Origin: Caldisericia bacterium
GTDB lineage: Bacteria; Caldisericota; Caldisericia; JAAYUI01
Length of the DNA stretch: 64,000 nt
Assembly: GCA_017999835.1 (NCBI GenBank)
Contig: JAGNLA010000005.1
Location: forward strand, 67,471-131,470
Direction of reading: 5' to 3'
How positions within the stretch are numbered: position 1 is the stretch's first letter; the number at the start of each line of letters is the position of its first letter. A program made the translations under genes and the position numbers. The notes beneath the pieces were generated by a model, which had not been told where the DNA came from, ran no database searches, and saw only the letters and a program-made list of their open reading frames with translations. This document shows, piece after piece, positions 52,193-60,073 of this stretch.

Positions 52193-54262
52193 TTACTTCG
52201 GATACACCAGCGTAATTTTCTTTGTTGCACCGTCGTAGTCGACCGAACCGCCGAGGATGTCTGAGAACACTCGGATGGGGATCATCAGGCTTCCGCCGAT
52301 GAGCTTTGGTGCTGTCGAAACAGGAACAGGCTTGCCGTTGACGAAGGCATTGGTGGAGCCGACTATCAGGCTGTAGGAGTTGTCGCCAAGCGTGTAGGTT
52401 GCGGTTTTTGATTCTGTGTCCCAGTCGACCTTTGCGCGAAGGGCATCGCCAATGACCCGAAACGGGATGAAGGTTTTGCCACCGACAAGTACAGGGGCAG
52501 TTTTTATTGTTTGCACTGCTCCGTTGACAAGCATTTTGGTTTTTCCAATTACAAACTCGATTTTCACCCTGTAGACAACCTCAAAGGACACGGCTATGCC
52601 TTGCGATTCAACGGTTATTTTAGTTGCCCCAGCGCTCAGATACGATTCAAGCTGGTAGAATCTGTCCTTCAACTTGGTCAGCGCAAACGTTTTTGTTGTT
52701 CCTGCCATGATGATTTTTGGTTCCGGCATAGATTTGCGAGACAGTCGAATGATTGCCGATATTTCTCCTGAGTTCTGCATTTCTTTAGATGGAATGTCAA
52801 TCTCAATTGCCGGAACTGGTAAAACTGTGATGTTGATGACTGCCGGCAAACTTGTAAAGTTGCCTGATTTGTCGGTTGCCCTGACGTAAACAACATAGTC
52901 GCCGGCTTTTTCGAGGTTGAAGGTGAAGGAGAAATTCTCCTGGGTTTGGGTTTGCCAGGTCTTGCCGTCAACAGACGCTTCAACTTTGTCCAGACCTGAG
53001 AGGTCATCTTTGGCAGTGCCGGTGACTGCAACCTGACCAATTTCAAACTCCTGACCCTCTTTTGGTGTGAGCACTGTGATTGTTGGCGGAGCCTGATCGT
53101 TTAGAACATATTCAAACTCAACATAGGCGCATTTTTCAGACTTTCTGTTCAACTGGTCGTAGGCACAGGCTGTTATGTTGTGCTTGCCAGGTTTTATCTT
53201 GCCAATATCAAGCGACCAAAAATATCGGTCGTTTTGCGCCCACTGCTCCTGCCCATCATCGAAAACAATACCGACTTTTACGGCCGGTGGGGCCAAGGTT
53301 CCCGAAATAGTTAGGTTCTCATCCTCAACTTGCATTCCTTTGACAGGGTAAGAGATGGTTGGTGTTGCAACCTTGTCGAACTCGAGTCTGAATCTTTGAA
53401 AAGCCGGTGGACAAACATTTCCCAGTCCATCTGTCGCTCTGAGCCAGGCGACAATCTCACCTTCCGGAATAGCGGCAATGGAAAAATACCATTCTTCCAA
53501 ACCCTCGGCTCTTGCCCACGTTTTCTTGTCATCCAAAGAGTACTCAACAAGCGTAATACCAGTTACATCGGAAGCGATGCCACTGACTTTGATTGGAAGA
53601 GAATTGAGCACCATGTCCTCTGCCGGGAAAAAAAACTGGATGTCAGGTGGGTCGTTATCAGGGATTTCAACCTTAAAAACAACGTGCGCCTCAATTGAGG
53701 CGTTGCCAGATGGGTCAAAAGCGGAAGCTGTAACGTCATAGTTGCCATTTCTTTTTAAAACATATTCCGATTCCCAAACATCCCCTTTTGGTTGCAGAAC
53801 CCTCTCTTCAAAACCTGTGAGTTTTAGAGTAATCTTTGCAACCATTCTGTCATCTTTGGCTTTTCCCGTGACTATGAGTTTTGTCTTGGTCAATACATCA
53901 CCCATTTTTGGGTATGTAATTTCAATGGTTGGCGGGATTCTATCTTTTGGATAATCGGCAGTGTCGCCCGGGTTGGTAAACGCGTTTATCTCATCAATAT
54001 TTTTAAAGCCGTCATTGTCGGAATCCTTGTCTTCAATGGCTTTAAGGTCGTGTCTGTTTTGTGCAAAATCAGTCCCGTAGAAATTTCTCGGGCCACCACC
54101 ATTTTTTTTGTCTAGGTGACATATACAGTAGTCGATTCTTGTGCCAACAGTGGATTTATAAGCGTCCTGGAACATTATATAGTAGTTGTACCTTGAAAAT
54201 ACAACGGATGTCGTTACCAACAAAATTATTGCTGCAAAAACAAACAGGGTTCTCTTATTCAT
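52193..54262 (-). CDS. Exported Ca-binding / Ig-like / stalk-domain protein
   Basis: 689 residues from ATG at 54262; longer frame rejected because TATAAT ends 6 nt upstream. N-terminal helix LFVFAAIILLVTTSVVF. Residues ~40-90 have CICH and a thrombospondin-3/EF-like acidic loop DKDSDNDGFKNIDEINAF, expected to bind Ca2+. Three to four Ig-like repeats follow (PTIEITYPKMGDVLTKTKL; PDIQFFFPAEDMVLNSLPI; PTITVLTPKEGQEFEIGQV). C-terminal two stalk units (FIPFRVIGDALRA, MIPIRVFSDILGG). Surface protein, ligand unknown. Confidence 0.82.
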   Translation of the reverse strand: MNKRTLFVFAAIILLVTTSVVFSRYNYYIMFQDAYKSTVGTRIDYCICHLDKKNGGGPRNFYGTDFAQNRHDLKAIEDKDSDNDGFKNIDEINAFTNPGDTADYPKDRIPPTIEITYPKMGDVLTKTKLIVTGKAKDDRMVAKITLKLTGFEERVLQPKGDVWESEYVLKRNGNYDVTASAFDPSGNASIEAHVVFKVEIPDNDPPDIQFFFPAEDMVLNSLPIKVSGIASDVTGITLVEYSLDDKKTWARAEGLEEWYFSIAAIPEGEIVAWLRATDGLGNVCPPAFQRFRLEFDKVATPTISYPVKGMQVEDENLTISGTLAPPAVKVGIVFDDGQEQWAQNDRYFWSLDIGKIKPGKHNITACAYDQLNRKSEKCAYVEFEYVLNDQAPPTITVLTPKEGQEFEIGQVAVTGTAKDDLSGLDKVEASVDGKTWQTQTQENFSFTFNLEKAGDYVVYVRATDKSGNFTSLPAVINITVLPVPAIEIDIPSKEMQNSGEISAIIRLSRKSMPEPKIIMAGTTKTFALTKLKDRFYQLESYLSAGATKITVESQGIAVSFEVVYRVKIEFVIGKTKMLVNGAVQTIKTAPVLVGGKTFIPFRVIGDALRAKVDWDTESKTATYTLGDNSYSLIVGSTNAFVNGKPVPVSTAPKLIGGSLMIPIRVFSDILGGSVDYDGATKKITLVYPK

Positions 54263-54268
54263 GTTATG

Positions 54269-54297
54269 ATTATAAGCTCCGCCATTGGTTTTGACAA
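54269..54297 (-). promoter_or_regulatory. Leaderless-type promoter of the Ig/stalk gene
   Basis: TTGTCA (54297-54292), 17-nt spacer, TATAAT (54274-54269), 6 nt to ATG at 54262; no SD. Confidence 0.6.
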
Positions 54298-54388
54298 TCG
54301 AAAATCTGTTCACAAACTCATCGCTTTGCTCCCTGCTTGTAATTTTAAGATTTTGCTGCTAGATTGATAATCAAACTATGAAAGGAGT

Positions 54389-54474
54389 GCGGGATATGGC
54401 AAGAAACAAACTATTCTGTCTCTGAGCTGAAACAGTGACCCGGTCTGGTGTCACTTCAAACTGTCTCATCCCGC
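54389..54474 (+). promoter_or_regulatory. Stem enclosing most of the candidate selenopeptide ORF
   Basis: GCGGGAT (54389-54395) pairs perfectly with ATCCCGC (54468-54474). The 5' arm lies between the SD and the ATG of the 29-codon ORF, so this long-range stem would block its translation and is an alternative to the SECIS-like hairpin state. Confidence 0.4.
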
Positions 54475-54485
54475 AAACTCTATAA
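54396..54485 (+). CDS. Candidate 29-residue selenopeptide (Sec10) or leader peptide
   Basis: AAAGGAG (54381-54387) stands 8 nt before ATG at 54396. The frame gives MARNKLFCL, then TGA at 54423-54425, then continues 19 codons to TAA at 54483. If the UGA is read as Sec, residues Cys8, Sec10 and Cys23 result (C-x-U motif). A SECIS-like hairpin follows with the spacing used in selD of this same genome. If not, it is a nine-residue leader peptide. The methyltransferase gene begins 61 nt later. An in-frame ATG at 54378 would add six residues but lacks an SD. Confidence 0.45.
54434..54455 (+). promoter_or_regulatory. SECIS-like hairpin with GGUCU apical loop
   Basis: AGTGAC (54434-54439) pairs with GTCACT (54450-54455); inner CC/GG pairs leave the apical loop GGTCT (54442-54446) and one bulged U on the 3' side. 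Exactly 16 nt separate the UGA from the loop. GGUCU is the apical loop sequence of the E. coli fdhF SECIS, where a bulged U and loop G/U contact SelB (there the bulge is on the 5' side). Confidence 0.5.
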
Positions 54486-54506
54486 ACCTGCCTTAATTGT
54501 TTAGCG

Positions 54507-54525
54507 TGGATGAGCAATTCATCCA
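54507..54525 (+). other. Hairpin before the methyltransferase SD
   Basis: TGGATGA/TCATCCA, 7-bp stem with loop GCAAT, 7 nt before AAGGAGG (54533-54539). No T-run, so not a terminator; it may space or stabilise the leader. Confidence 0.4.
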
Positions 54526-54546
54526 ATTGGTTAAGGAGGATTCGTT

Positions 54547-55341
54547 TTGAAACAATCAGGCGCAAAATTATCTGACGTTCAATCATTATATTCAGGTGTA
54601 GTGCGTGATCTTTGGGTATTGTGCATGGGCGAACAGATTCATGCCGGCGGAATGATGTCAAGCATGGAGCTTGCCAAATCGGCTGGGATTAAAGAAGGGA
54701 TGCACGGTGTTGACCTGTGCTGTTGTATCGGCGCAGGGACAAGATTTCTTGCAAAAAATTTCAAAGTCAAAATGGATGGCATTGACGCAACCGCTTCAGC
54801 TGTGGCCAAAGCCAAAGAAGAGGCAAAAGCAGAAAAACTAGAATCAGTACTCAATTATATTGAAGCTGACGTCACCAAAATTCCAGTCGAAGCTGGAAAG
54901 TATGACTTTGTGTGGGGCGAGGATGCCTGGTGCTATGTTGAAGACAAGGAAAAAATCATCTCCGAAGCAGCAAGAATTCTCAAACCAGGCGGAGTTGTCG
55001 CTTTCACCGACTGGATCGATGGCCCAAAAGGTCTTACAGAAGAAGAGGCTTTCAGGATCAACGATTTCATGAAATTCCCATACATGGAATCCCTTGAAGG
55101 CTACAAGAATCTACTTGTCAAGCATGGCTTTGAAGTGAAGGAAGCCACTTACATCCCGTTTGCAAAGTACGTTGACCTCTACCTGACCATGCTCACCGAA
55201 CAGCACACCTACGACGCCCTCAGAATCATTGGCAACGACATGGCGATGTTCCAGGCGATGGGTGCCGAATTCGGTTTCATCCAGCAAAAAGCGCACGAAG
55301 ACAAGATAACCCGCGGAAGGTTTGTAGGCATAAAGAAATGA
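54547..55341 (+). CDS. Class I SAM-dependent methyltransferase
   Basis: 264 residues from a TTG start with AAGGAGG 7 nt upstream. Rossmann motif I is VDLCCCIGAGTRFLA, where the usual DxGxGxG carries three cysteines; motif II GIDATASAV; motif IV-like FVWGEDAWCYVED; post-motif ILKPGGVVAFTDW. It resembles the small-molecule C/N-methyltransferases related to sarcosine/dimethylglycine enzymes. First structural gene of the dehydratase operon (4-nt overlap with the next gene), so its substrate probably belongs to the same pathway, which is unknown. Confidence 0.85.
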   Translation: MKQSGAKLSDVQSLYSGVVRDLWVLCMGEQIHAGGMMSSMELAKSAGIKEGMHGVDLCCCIGAGTRFLAKNFKVKMDGIDATASAVAKAKEEAKAEKLESVLNYIEADVTKIPVEAGKYDFVWGEDAWCYVEDKEKIISEAARILKPGGVVAFTDWIDGPKGLTEEEAFRINDFMKFPYMESLEGYKNLLVKHGFEVKEATYIPFAKYVDLYLTMLTEQHTYDALRIIGNDMAMFQAMGAEFGFIQQKAHEDKITRGRFVGIKK

Positions 55342-56360
55342 GCGACCAACTCAAGGTGCACCTTGACCGATCAGGGCAGGAAAGATCAGGAAGCGTCTGT
55401 ACATGCTCGTACGTCCCGCGCGAGCTGTTGGAAAGCTTCGGTCTTGGTGCATCCTGGGTTCCGATAAACGGAACAGTTTCCGAGGAATCTAAAGGCGAGC
55501 AAAAATCAAGCGCCACGGTTTGTTCATGGTGCAAATCGATTTTAAGCTTTGAAGACCTTGGTTTGGTGGTTGGAACAACCACATGCGACCAAATGAGGCG
55601 CACGCTTGACTTGATGTCAAGCCAGGGTAAAAATACGCTCGTCATAAACATGCCAGCCACCAGAACACCCGATTCAAAGCAATACTTTTATTCGGAAATC
55701 GTTTGGCTTAAAAACAGGCTTGAAGAGGTTTTAGGGGCAAAATTCGACCCTGACAAACTTCTTTCTGTCACAAAAGCAAGAAACCTTATCCGCGCAAGAC
55801 TCCGAGAGCTCAGGCACAACCTGAAGGGTTCACAGTTTTCGGCTCTTGTCCAGCTTGAAGCCAGGCTCGCGCCTGTCGACATGTTGGCGATGCTTGACGG
55901 GCTTGTGGTAGAAAACGTGATAAAAGCCAGCGCAAAAAGGCTGATGATCTGTGGCAGTCCTTTGACACCTGGCGACATCAGGTTTTTGGAAAAAATTGAA
56001 AATATAGGTGCCGAGATAGTTGCTGACGCAACCTGCACCGGTGACAGGAGAATAGATTTTGAAATCCCAGAGGTTGGCGACCCTCTCAGAAACCTTTCTG
56101 ATGCATACTTTGACAAACCTCCTTGCATAAGGGCAAGGCCAAATGATGAATTTTTTGAATATGCCAAAAAAATGATTTCACAAAGAAAAATCGACGCTGT
56201 AATCTGGAGGACGGTCAGGTTCTGCGACCTTTGGTCGTCCGAGTTCCAGCGTGCACAAAAGATTTTGGGCCTTCCAATGCTCAACCTTGACATGACTTAT
56301 TCAGACACCGGTTCGTCAAGGGTTGGCGTCCGCGTTGAAGCATTCCTGGAGAACCTGTGA
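55338..56360 (+). CDS. 2-hydroxyacyl-CoA dehydratase family (HgdB/BcrC-like) protein, short form
   Basis: 340 residues. Cys pairs that could hold the family's Fe-S cluster: CTCSYVPREL at the N-terminus, VCSWCKS, TTTCDQMRR, and ATCTGDRR; the C-terminus has MLNLDMTYSDTGSSRVGVRVEAF, the cluster-family end motif. Family members use a [4Fe-4S] or double-cubane cluster for demanding two-electron or radical reductions. Four-nt overlaps on both sides. Confidence 0.82.
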   Translation: MSDQLKVHLDRSGQERSGSVCTCSYVPRELLESFGLGASWVPINGTVSEESKGEQKSSATVCSWCKSILSFEDLGLVVGTTTCDQMRRTLDLMSSQGKNTLVINMPATRTPDSKQYFYSEIVWLKNRLEEVLGAKFDPDKLLSVTKARNLIRARLRELRHNLKGSQFSALVQLEARLAPVDMLAMLDGLVVENVIKASAKRLMICGSPLTPGDIRFLEKIENIGAEIVADATCTGDRRIDFEIPEVGDPLRNLSDAYFDKPPCIRARPNDEFFEYAKKMISQRKIDAVIWRTVRFCDLWSSEFQRAQKILGLPMLNLDMTYSDTGSSRVGVRVEAFLENL

Positions 56361-57775
56361 CCGACCCAAAACCAGCCCAGATAACCCACAGCCAGTGGGA
56401 CGAGGCTTTCAAACACTTGCCTGAATCAATAAAACATTCCTACCACTACCTGGCCGGAACAGCCCAACAAACCGACTATCTCAACGACTCCAGGTGCTTT
56501 GAGGAGTTTGAGGGTGACACGAGGCTAAGGTCGCTTAAGTTCGACAACTCGCTGGCATCGCTCCGTCTTTGGTCGTTCCTGCTTTCTGAAGAAGGCAGAC
56601 TGCACAAGTCCAGGGCTGCAGGCAAAAAAATAATCGGCACCATGAAAGACCTTGGCACAGCATCAATCCTTGCCTATGCCTGTGACAACGCCATCGCCTT
56701 CTATCCTGACGGCGCATGGTGGGTTCCGTGCGTGATGGAAATGAGCGAAGGTTTACTTCGAGTTGCCGATTCCCTGGGTTTTGGTGACGAGATGTGCCCT
56801 GCCAGAGCCGCCCTTGCCGCATTTTTTAAAGGCGGTCACTTCCCCATGCCAGATTTGCTTGTTGGCGCTGTTGGTTGCTGCTGCGATGATTTTTCAGCAA
56901 TCCAGCAGAGGGTTGCCGATACCGAAATCCCGATTGTCTGGTGGGAACTGCCATACAGGCGAGAAGCTTCGCCTGACGAGCCTTATGAAGTCACCCCAAC
57001 AGGCTTGAAGATTTCAACAAGGCTTGTCGACTTTGTAGTCGGTCAGCTTGGAAAAGTCAAAACAGCCATTGAACAAACCACAGGCCAAACCATCACAGAC
57101 GAAAAACTGAAAATGGCTATCAGTAAGTCAAACCAGATGCGTCGTTTGCTTGGAAAAATCCGTGACCTTTCGTATGGTTCAGCCCCAGTTCCATTCCCTT
57201 CGCTTGAAACCCAGATTTGTGAGATGCTTGCGCTCCACTTCTGCTCGGAGATGGACGAATCCATCAACGTTTTGGAGCATGTGGCAACCACAATTGAGGC
57301 AAGAGTCAACAACCACGAAGGTGTTTTTCCGGAGGATTCGTGCAGGTGTGTTTGGGTCAATCCGGTTGCAGACCTTCGCGCCATGAACATGTTCGAGTCT
57401 CTTGGAGGAACGATTGCCGGAACCGAATACCTGTTTCGCCATGCGCTGGTACAAATTCCAACAGACATTGACCCAATGAGGGCACTCGCTCTTGCAGCCC
57501 TTTGCGACCCAATGATTGGCAGCTCCAGTTACCGTGCCCAGCTTGTGGTTGACGAGGCCATCAGATATAGAGCCGAAGGTGTTGTCATCAGCAACATCCC
57601 GGGCGCTTCCCACTGTGCCACCGAAGGCACAATCATCCGTGACTACGTTCATGAGAAAACCGGTTTGCCTGTGCTTGAAATAACGATCCCTCCGCTTATT
57701 GACAGTGAATCAGCCCAGCTTTCCACAAGGTTTGAAGCTTTTTTTGAAACAATCCGCGCAAGGAGAAACAAATGA
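56357..57775 (+). CDS. 2-hydroxyacyl-CoA dehydratase family (HgdB/BcrC-like) protein, long form
   Basis: 472 residues. Family pattern with AYACDNAIAFYPDGAWW, VGCCCDDFSAIQQ, WWELPYR, a Cys-containing DSCRCVWVNP, and the end motif LPVLEITIPPLIDSESAQLSTRFEAF. N-terminal ~130 residues are longer than in the short partner. Probably forms a heteromer with it. Immediately followed by the activase-dehydratase fusion with 4-nt overlap. Confidence 0.82.
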   Translation: MTDPKPAQITHSQWDEAFKHLPESIKHSYHYLAGTAQQTDYLNDSRCFEEFEGDTRLRSLKFDNSLASLRLWSFLLSEEGRLHKSRAAGKKIIGTMKDLGTASILAYACDNAIAFYPDGAWWVPCVMEMSEGLLRVADSLGFGDEMCPARAALAAFFKGGHFPMPDLLVGAVGCCCDDFSAIQQRVADTEIPIVWWELPYRREASPDEPYEVTPTGLKISTRLVDFVVGQLGKVKTAIEQTTGQTITDEKLKMAISKSNQMRRLLGKIRDLSYGSAPVPFPSLETQICEMLALHFCSEMDESINVLEHVATTIEARVNNHEGVFPEDSCRCVWVNPVADLRAMNMFESLGGTIAGTEYLFRHALVQIPTDIDPMRALALAALCDPMIGSSSYRAQLVVDEAIRYRAEGVVISNIPGASHCATEGTIIRDYVHEKTGLPVLEITIPPLIDSESAQLSTRFEAFFETIRARRNK

Positions 57776-60036
57776 AAACACTTGGCATTGACGTTGGCTC
57801 AAGATCCGTCAAAGGCGTCATCTATGACTGTATATCCAAATCTGTTCTTGCAAGCGGCGCCATCGACACCTCAACCGACACAAAAAAAGATGCTGGTGAA
57901 ATCAGGGATATGCTCTTTGACATGGCAAGCATAACGTCAGTCGACCGCACCGTTGCCACTGGTTACGGCAGGAGTATGGTCGAGTTTGCAACCGACATTA
58001 CAACCGAGATCACCTGTCACGCCATAGGCGTGCTTTCGTTGTTTCCACAAGCAAAAACCATCATCGACATTGGCGGTCAGGATTCAAAGGTCATCCACAT
58101 CGGTGACGGCATAGTCAAAGATTTCACCATGAACGACCGATGTGCAGCCGGCACAGGCAGATTTCTTGAAGTGGTTGCTAGGATTCTGGGAACCGACGTT
58201 GACGGTATGGCTGAGCTTGCCATGAACTCGACCGGAGAGACTGAGATAAGCTCGATGTGCGTTGTGTTTGCTGAGTCCGAGGTCATCGGCATGATGACCC
58301 GTGGAACGCCAAGGGAAGAGCTTGCAGCCGGCATCCACAAAGCTATCGCCAGGAGAATCGCTGGCATGGCCGAACGTGGTCGCTATGAGTCACCGGTAGT
58401 CTTTACCGGAGGAGTTGCAAAAAACAAAGCAATGGTGAGGGCTTTGGGCATCGAACTTCACGAAAGGCTGACAATCCCACCAGACTCGAGAATCACCGGA
58501 GCACTTGGCGCTGCTTTGCTTGCATCAAGAAAACTAGGTCACACAGGTGAGCTTGAGAACAAAGACATCCAAAGAAACCATAAGGTGCTGCTTAGCGTTG
58601 GTTCTGTCACCGAATCGTCAGGGTCGTGCAATGGAGGAAAGATGGCAAACCTGGTAGATCAAACCAGGTATGAAGACAGCTGCGCATGTGGTTCTAAACC
58701 TGAACCAGTAGCTGTCCAATCCTGTTGCGGAAGCATCTCAGTCTCAGAGGAACCATGCGATTGTCATGAAAGAAAGGCAGAACCATCGCCATGTTGTGGG
58801 TCAACCCATGAAGTCTCAAAAACCCCTAAGTCCCCAAGCTGTACAAAGCGTCCGACAAGTTGTAGCGAAGCGCCAAAAAATCCTTACGTCCACACCGTTC
58901 CAGCCCTGACAAGGTTTGACAGGATGGTTCAAAACTCAATCGACTACGCCACCTACGCCAAAAAACAGGGCAAAAAGATTGTCTCGATATTCTGCGAGTA
59001 CACACCCAGAGAGCTGGTGCTGGCTGCTGGAGCTGTTCCAGTGTGTGCCTGCGGCGGGTCGCACCAGATGGCGCTTGAGTCCGAAAAGGAACTCCCAGCA
59101 AACCTTTGCCCTTTGATCAAATCCAGCTACGGCTACCACATTGAGCATGCCAATCCGATTTTTGAGATGAGCGACCTGGTGATTGCCGAAACAACCTGTG
59201 ACGGAAAGAAGAAAATGTATGAGCTGATGGGTCTGGAAAAACCGATGCACATCCTCGAGCTGACCCAAAAACCAGACGAAACCGAAGCGTTTGACCACTG
59301 GCTTGCTGAGGTGAGAAAACTCAAGGAAAAACTGGAAGCACTCACTGGCAACAAAATAACCGATGAAAAGCTCTCAAACGCAATAAAAATGATGAACCGC
59401 GAAAGAAAACTAAAGAGGGCTATTGCGTCTCTATCATCCAAGGGCTTGAAAGGCTCTGAAATACTGGATGCCAAATCTCTGATAGCCTGCATCCCGGAAG
59501 ACCTTGAGGCTTATCAAGACATCATCGCCCAAGCCAATGCTTTGCCGGATGAAAAGTCAGACAAGCCACGAATTTTGATGACAGGCGTGCCCATGCCGCA
59601 CGGCGCAGAGAAGGTTATCAACCTTATCGAGGAGGCAGGTGCAAAGATTGTGGTTCAGGAAAGCTGCACAGGCGTCAAACCAATTCTGGAAGATGTCGAT
59701 GAAACTGGCGATCCTCTCACAGCAATCGCGCGCAAATACTTCCACCTCGAATGCTCATGCATGACCCCAAACAAAGGCAGATTCGGGCTTATTGATAAAC
59801 TTATCTATGAGTATAAACCGGAGGGCATCATCGACCTTGTCTGGATGGCGTGCCTAACCTACAGCGTGGAATCGGCGTTGCTCAAGCGTCACATTGAAGA
59901 GAAACACAAAATGCCGTTCCTCAAAATTGAGACCGACTACAGCCCGTCAGACATCGGCCAACTAAGACTCAGGATCGAAAGCTTCCTGTCGCTGATTGAG
60001 AGCAGGAGAGGCCGCATAGACTCAACAAATCCATAA
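57772..60036 (+). CDS. Fusion: dehydratase/reductase activase + Cys-rich linker + HgdB-like domain
   Basis: 754 residues. Residues 1-257 are an ASKHA ATPase of the HgdC/BcrAD type: GIDVGSRSVKG, IDIGGQDSKVI, bridging-cluster Cys in NDRCAAGTGRFLE and SSMCVVFAESEV, FTGGVAKN. It would inject electrons by ATP hydrolysis. Residues ~285-375 are a linker with 11 Cys (SCACGS, SCCGS, PCDCHE, PCCGS, SCTKRPTSC). Residues ~378-740 are a HgdB/double-cubane-type domain: FCEYTPREL, LCPLIKSS, TTCDGKKKMYELMG, ESCTGVKP, CSCM, end motif FLKIETDYSPSDIGQLRLRIESFL. Activase and acceptor in one chain is unusual. Its 3' end recurs twice downstream. Confidence 0.88.
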   Translation: MKTLGIDVGSRSVKGVIYDCISKSVLASGAIDTSTDTKKDAGEIRDMLFDMASITSVDRTVATGYGRSMVEFATDITTEITCHAIGVLSLFPQAKTIIDIGGQDSKVIHIGDGIVKDFTMNDRCAAGTGRFLEVVARILGTDVDGMAELAMNSTGETEISSMCVVFAESEVIGMMTRGTPREELAAGIHKAIARRIAGMAERGRYESPVVFTGGVAKNKAMVRALGIELHERLTIPPDSRITGALGAALLASRKLGHTGELENKDIQRNHKVLLSVGSVTESSGSCNGGKMANLVDQTRYEDSCACGSKPEPVAVQSCCGSISVSEEPCDCHERKAEPSPCCGSTHEVSKTPKSPSCTKRPTSCSEAPKNPYVHTVPALTRFDRMVQNSIDYATYAKKQGKKIVSIFCEYTPRELVLAAGAVPVCACGGSHQMALESEKELPANLCPLIKSSYGYHIEHANPIFEMSDLVIAETTCDGKKKMYELMGLEKPMHILELTQKPDETEAFDHWLAEVRKLKEKLEALTGNKITDEKLSNAIKMMNRERKLKRAIASLSSKGLKGSEILDAKSLIACIPEDLEAYQDIIAQANALPDEKSDKPRILMTGVPMPHGAEKVINLIEEAGAKIVVQESCTGVKPILEDVDETGDPLTAIARKYFHLECSCMTPNKGRFGLIDKLIYEYKPEGIIDLVWMACLTYSVESALLKRHIEEKHKMPFLKIETDYSPSDIGQLRLRIESFLSLIESRRGRIDSTNP

Positions 60037-60073
60037 TCGCAAGTTTCACCTGATATTTTTCCAGCTGTTTTCC

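Noticed and set aside
54120-54140. c-type haem site near CICH
   Set aside because: The spacing is C-x-C-H, not CxxCH.
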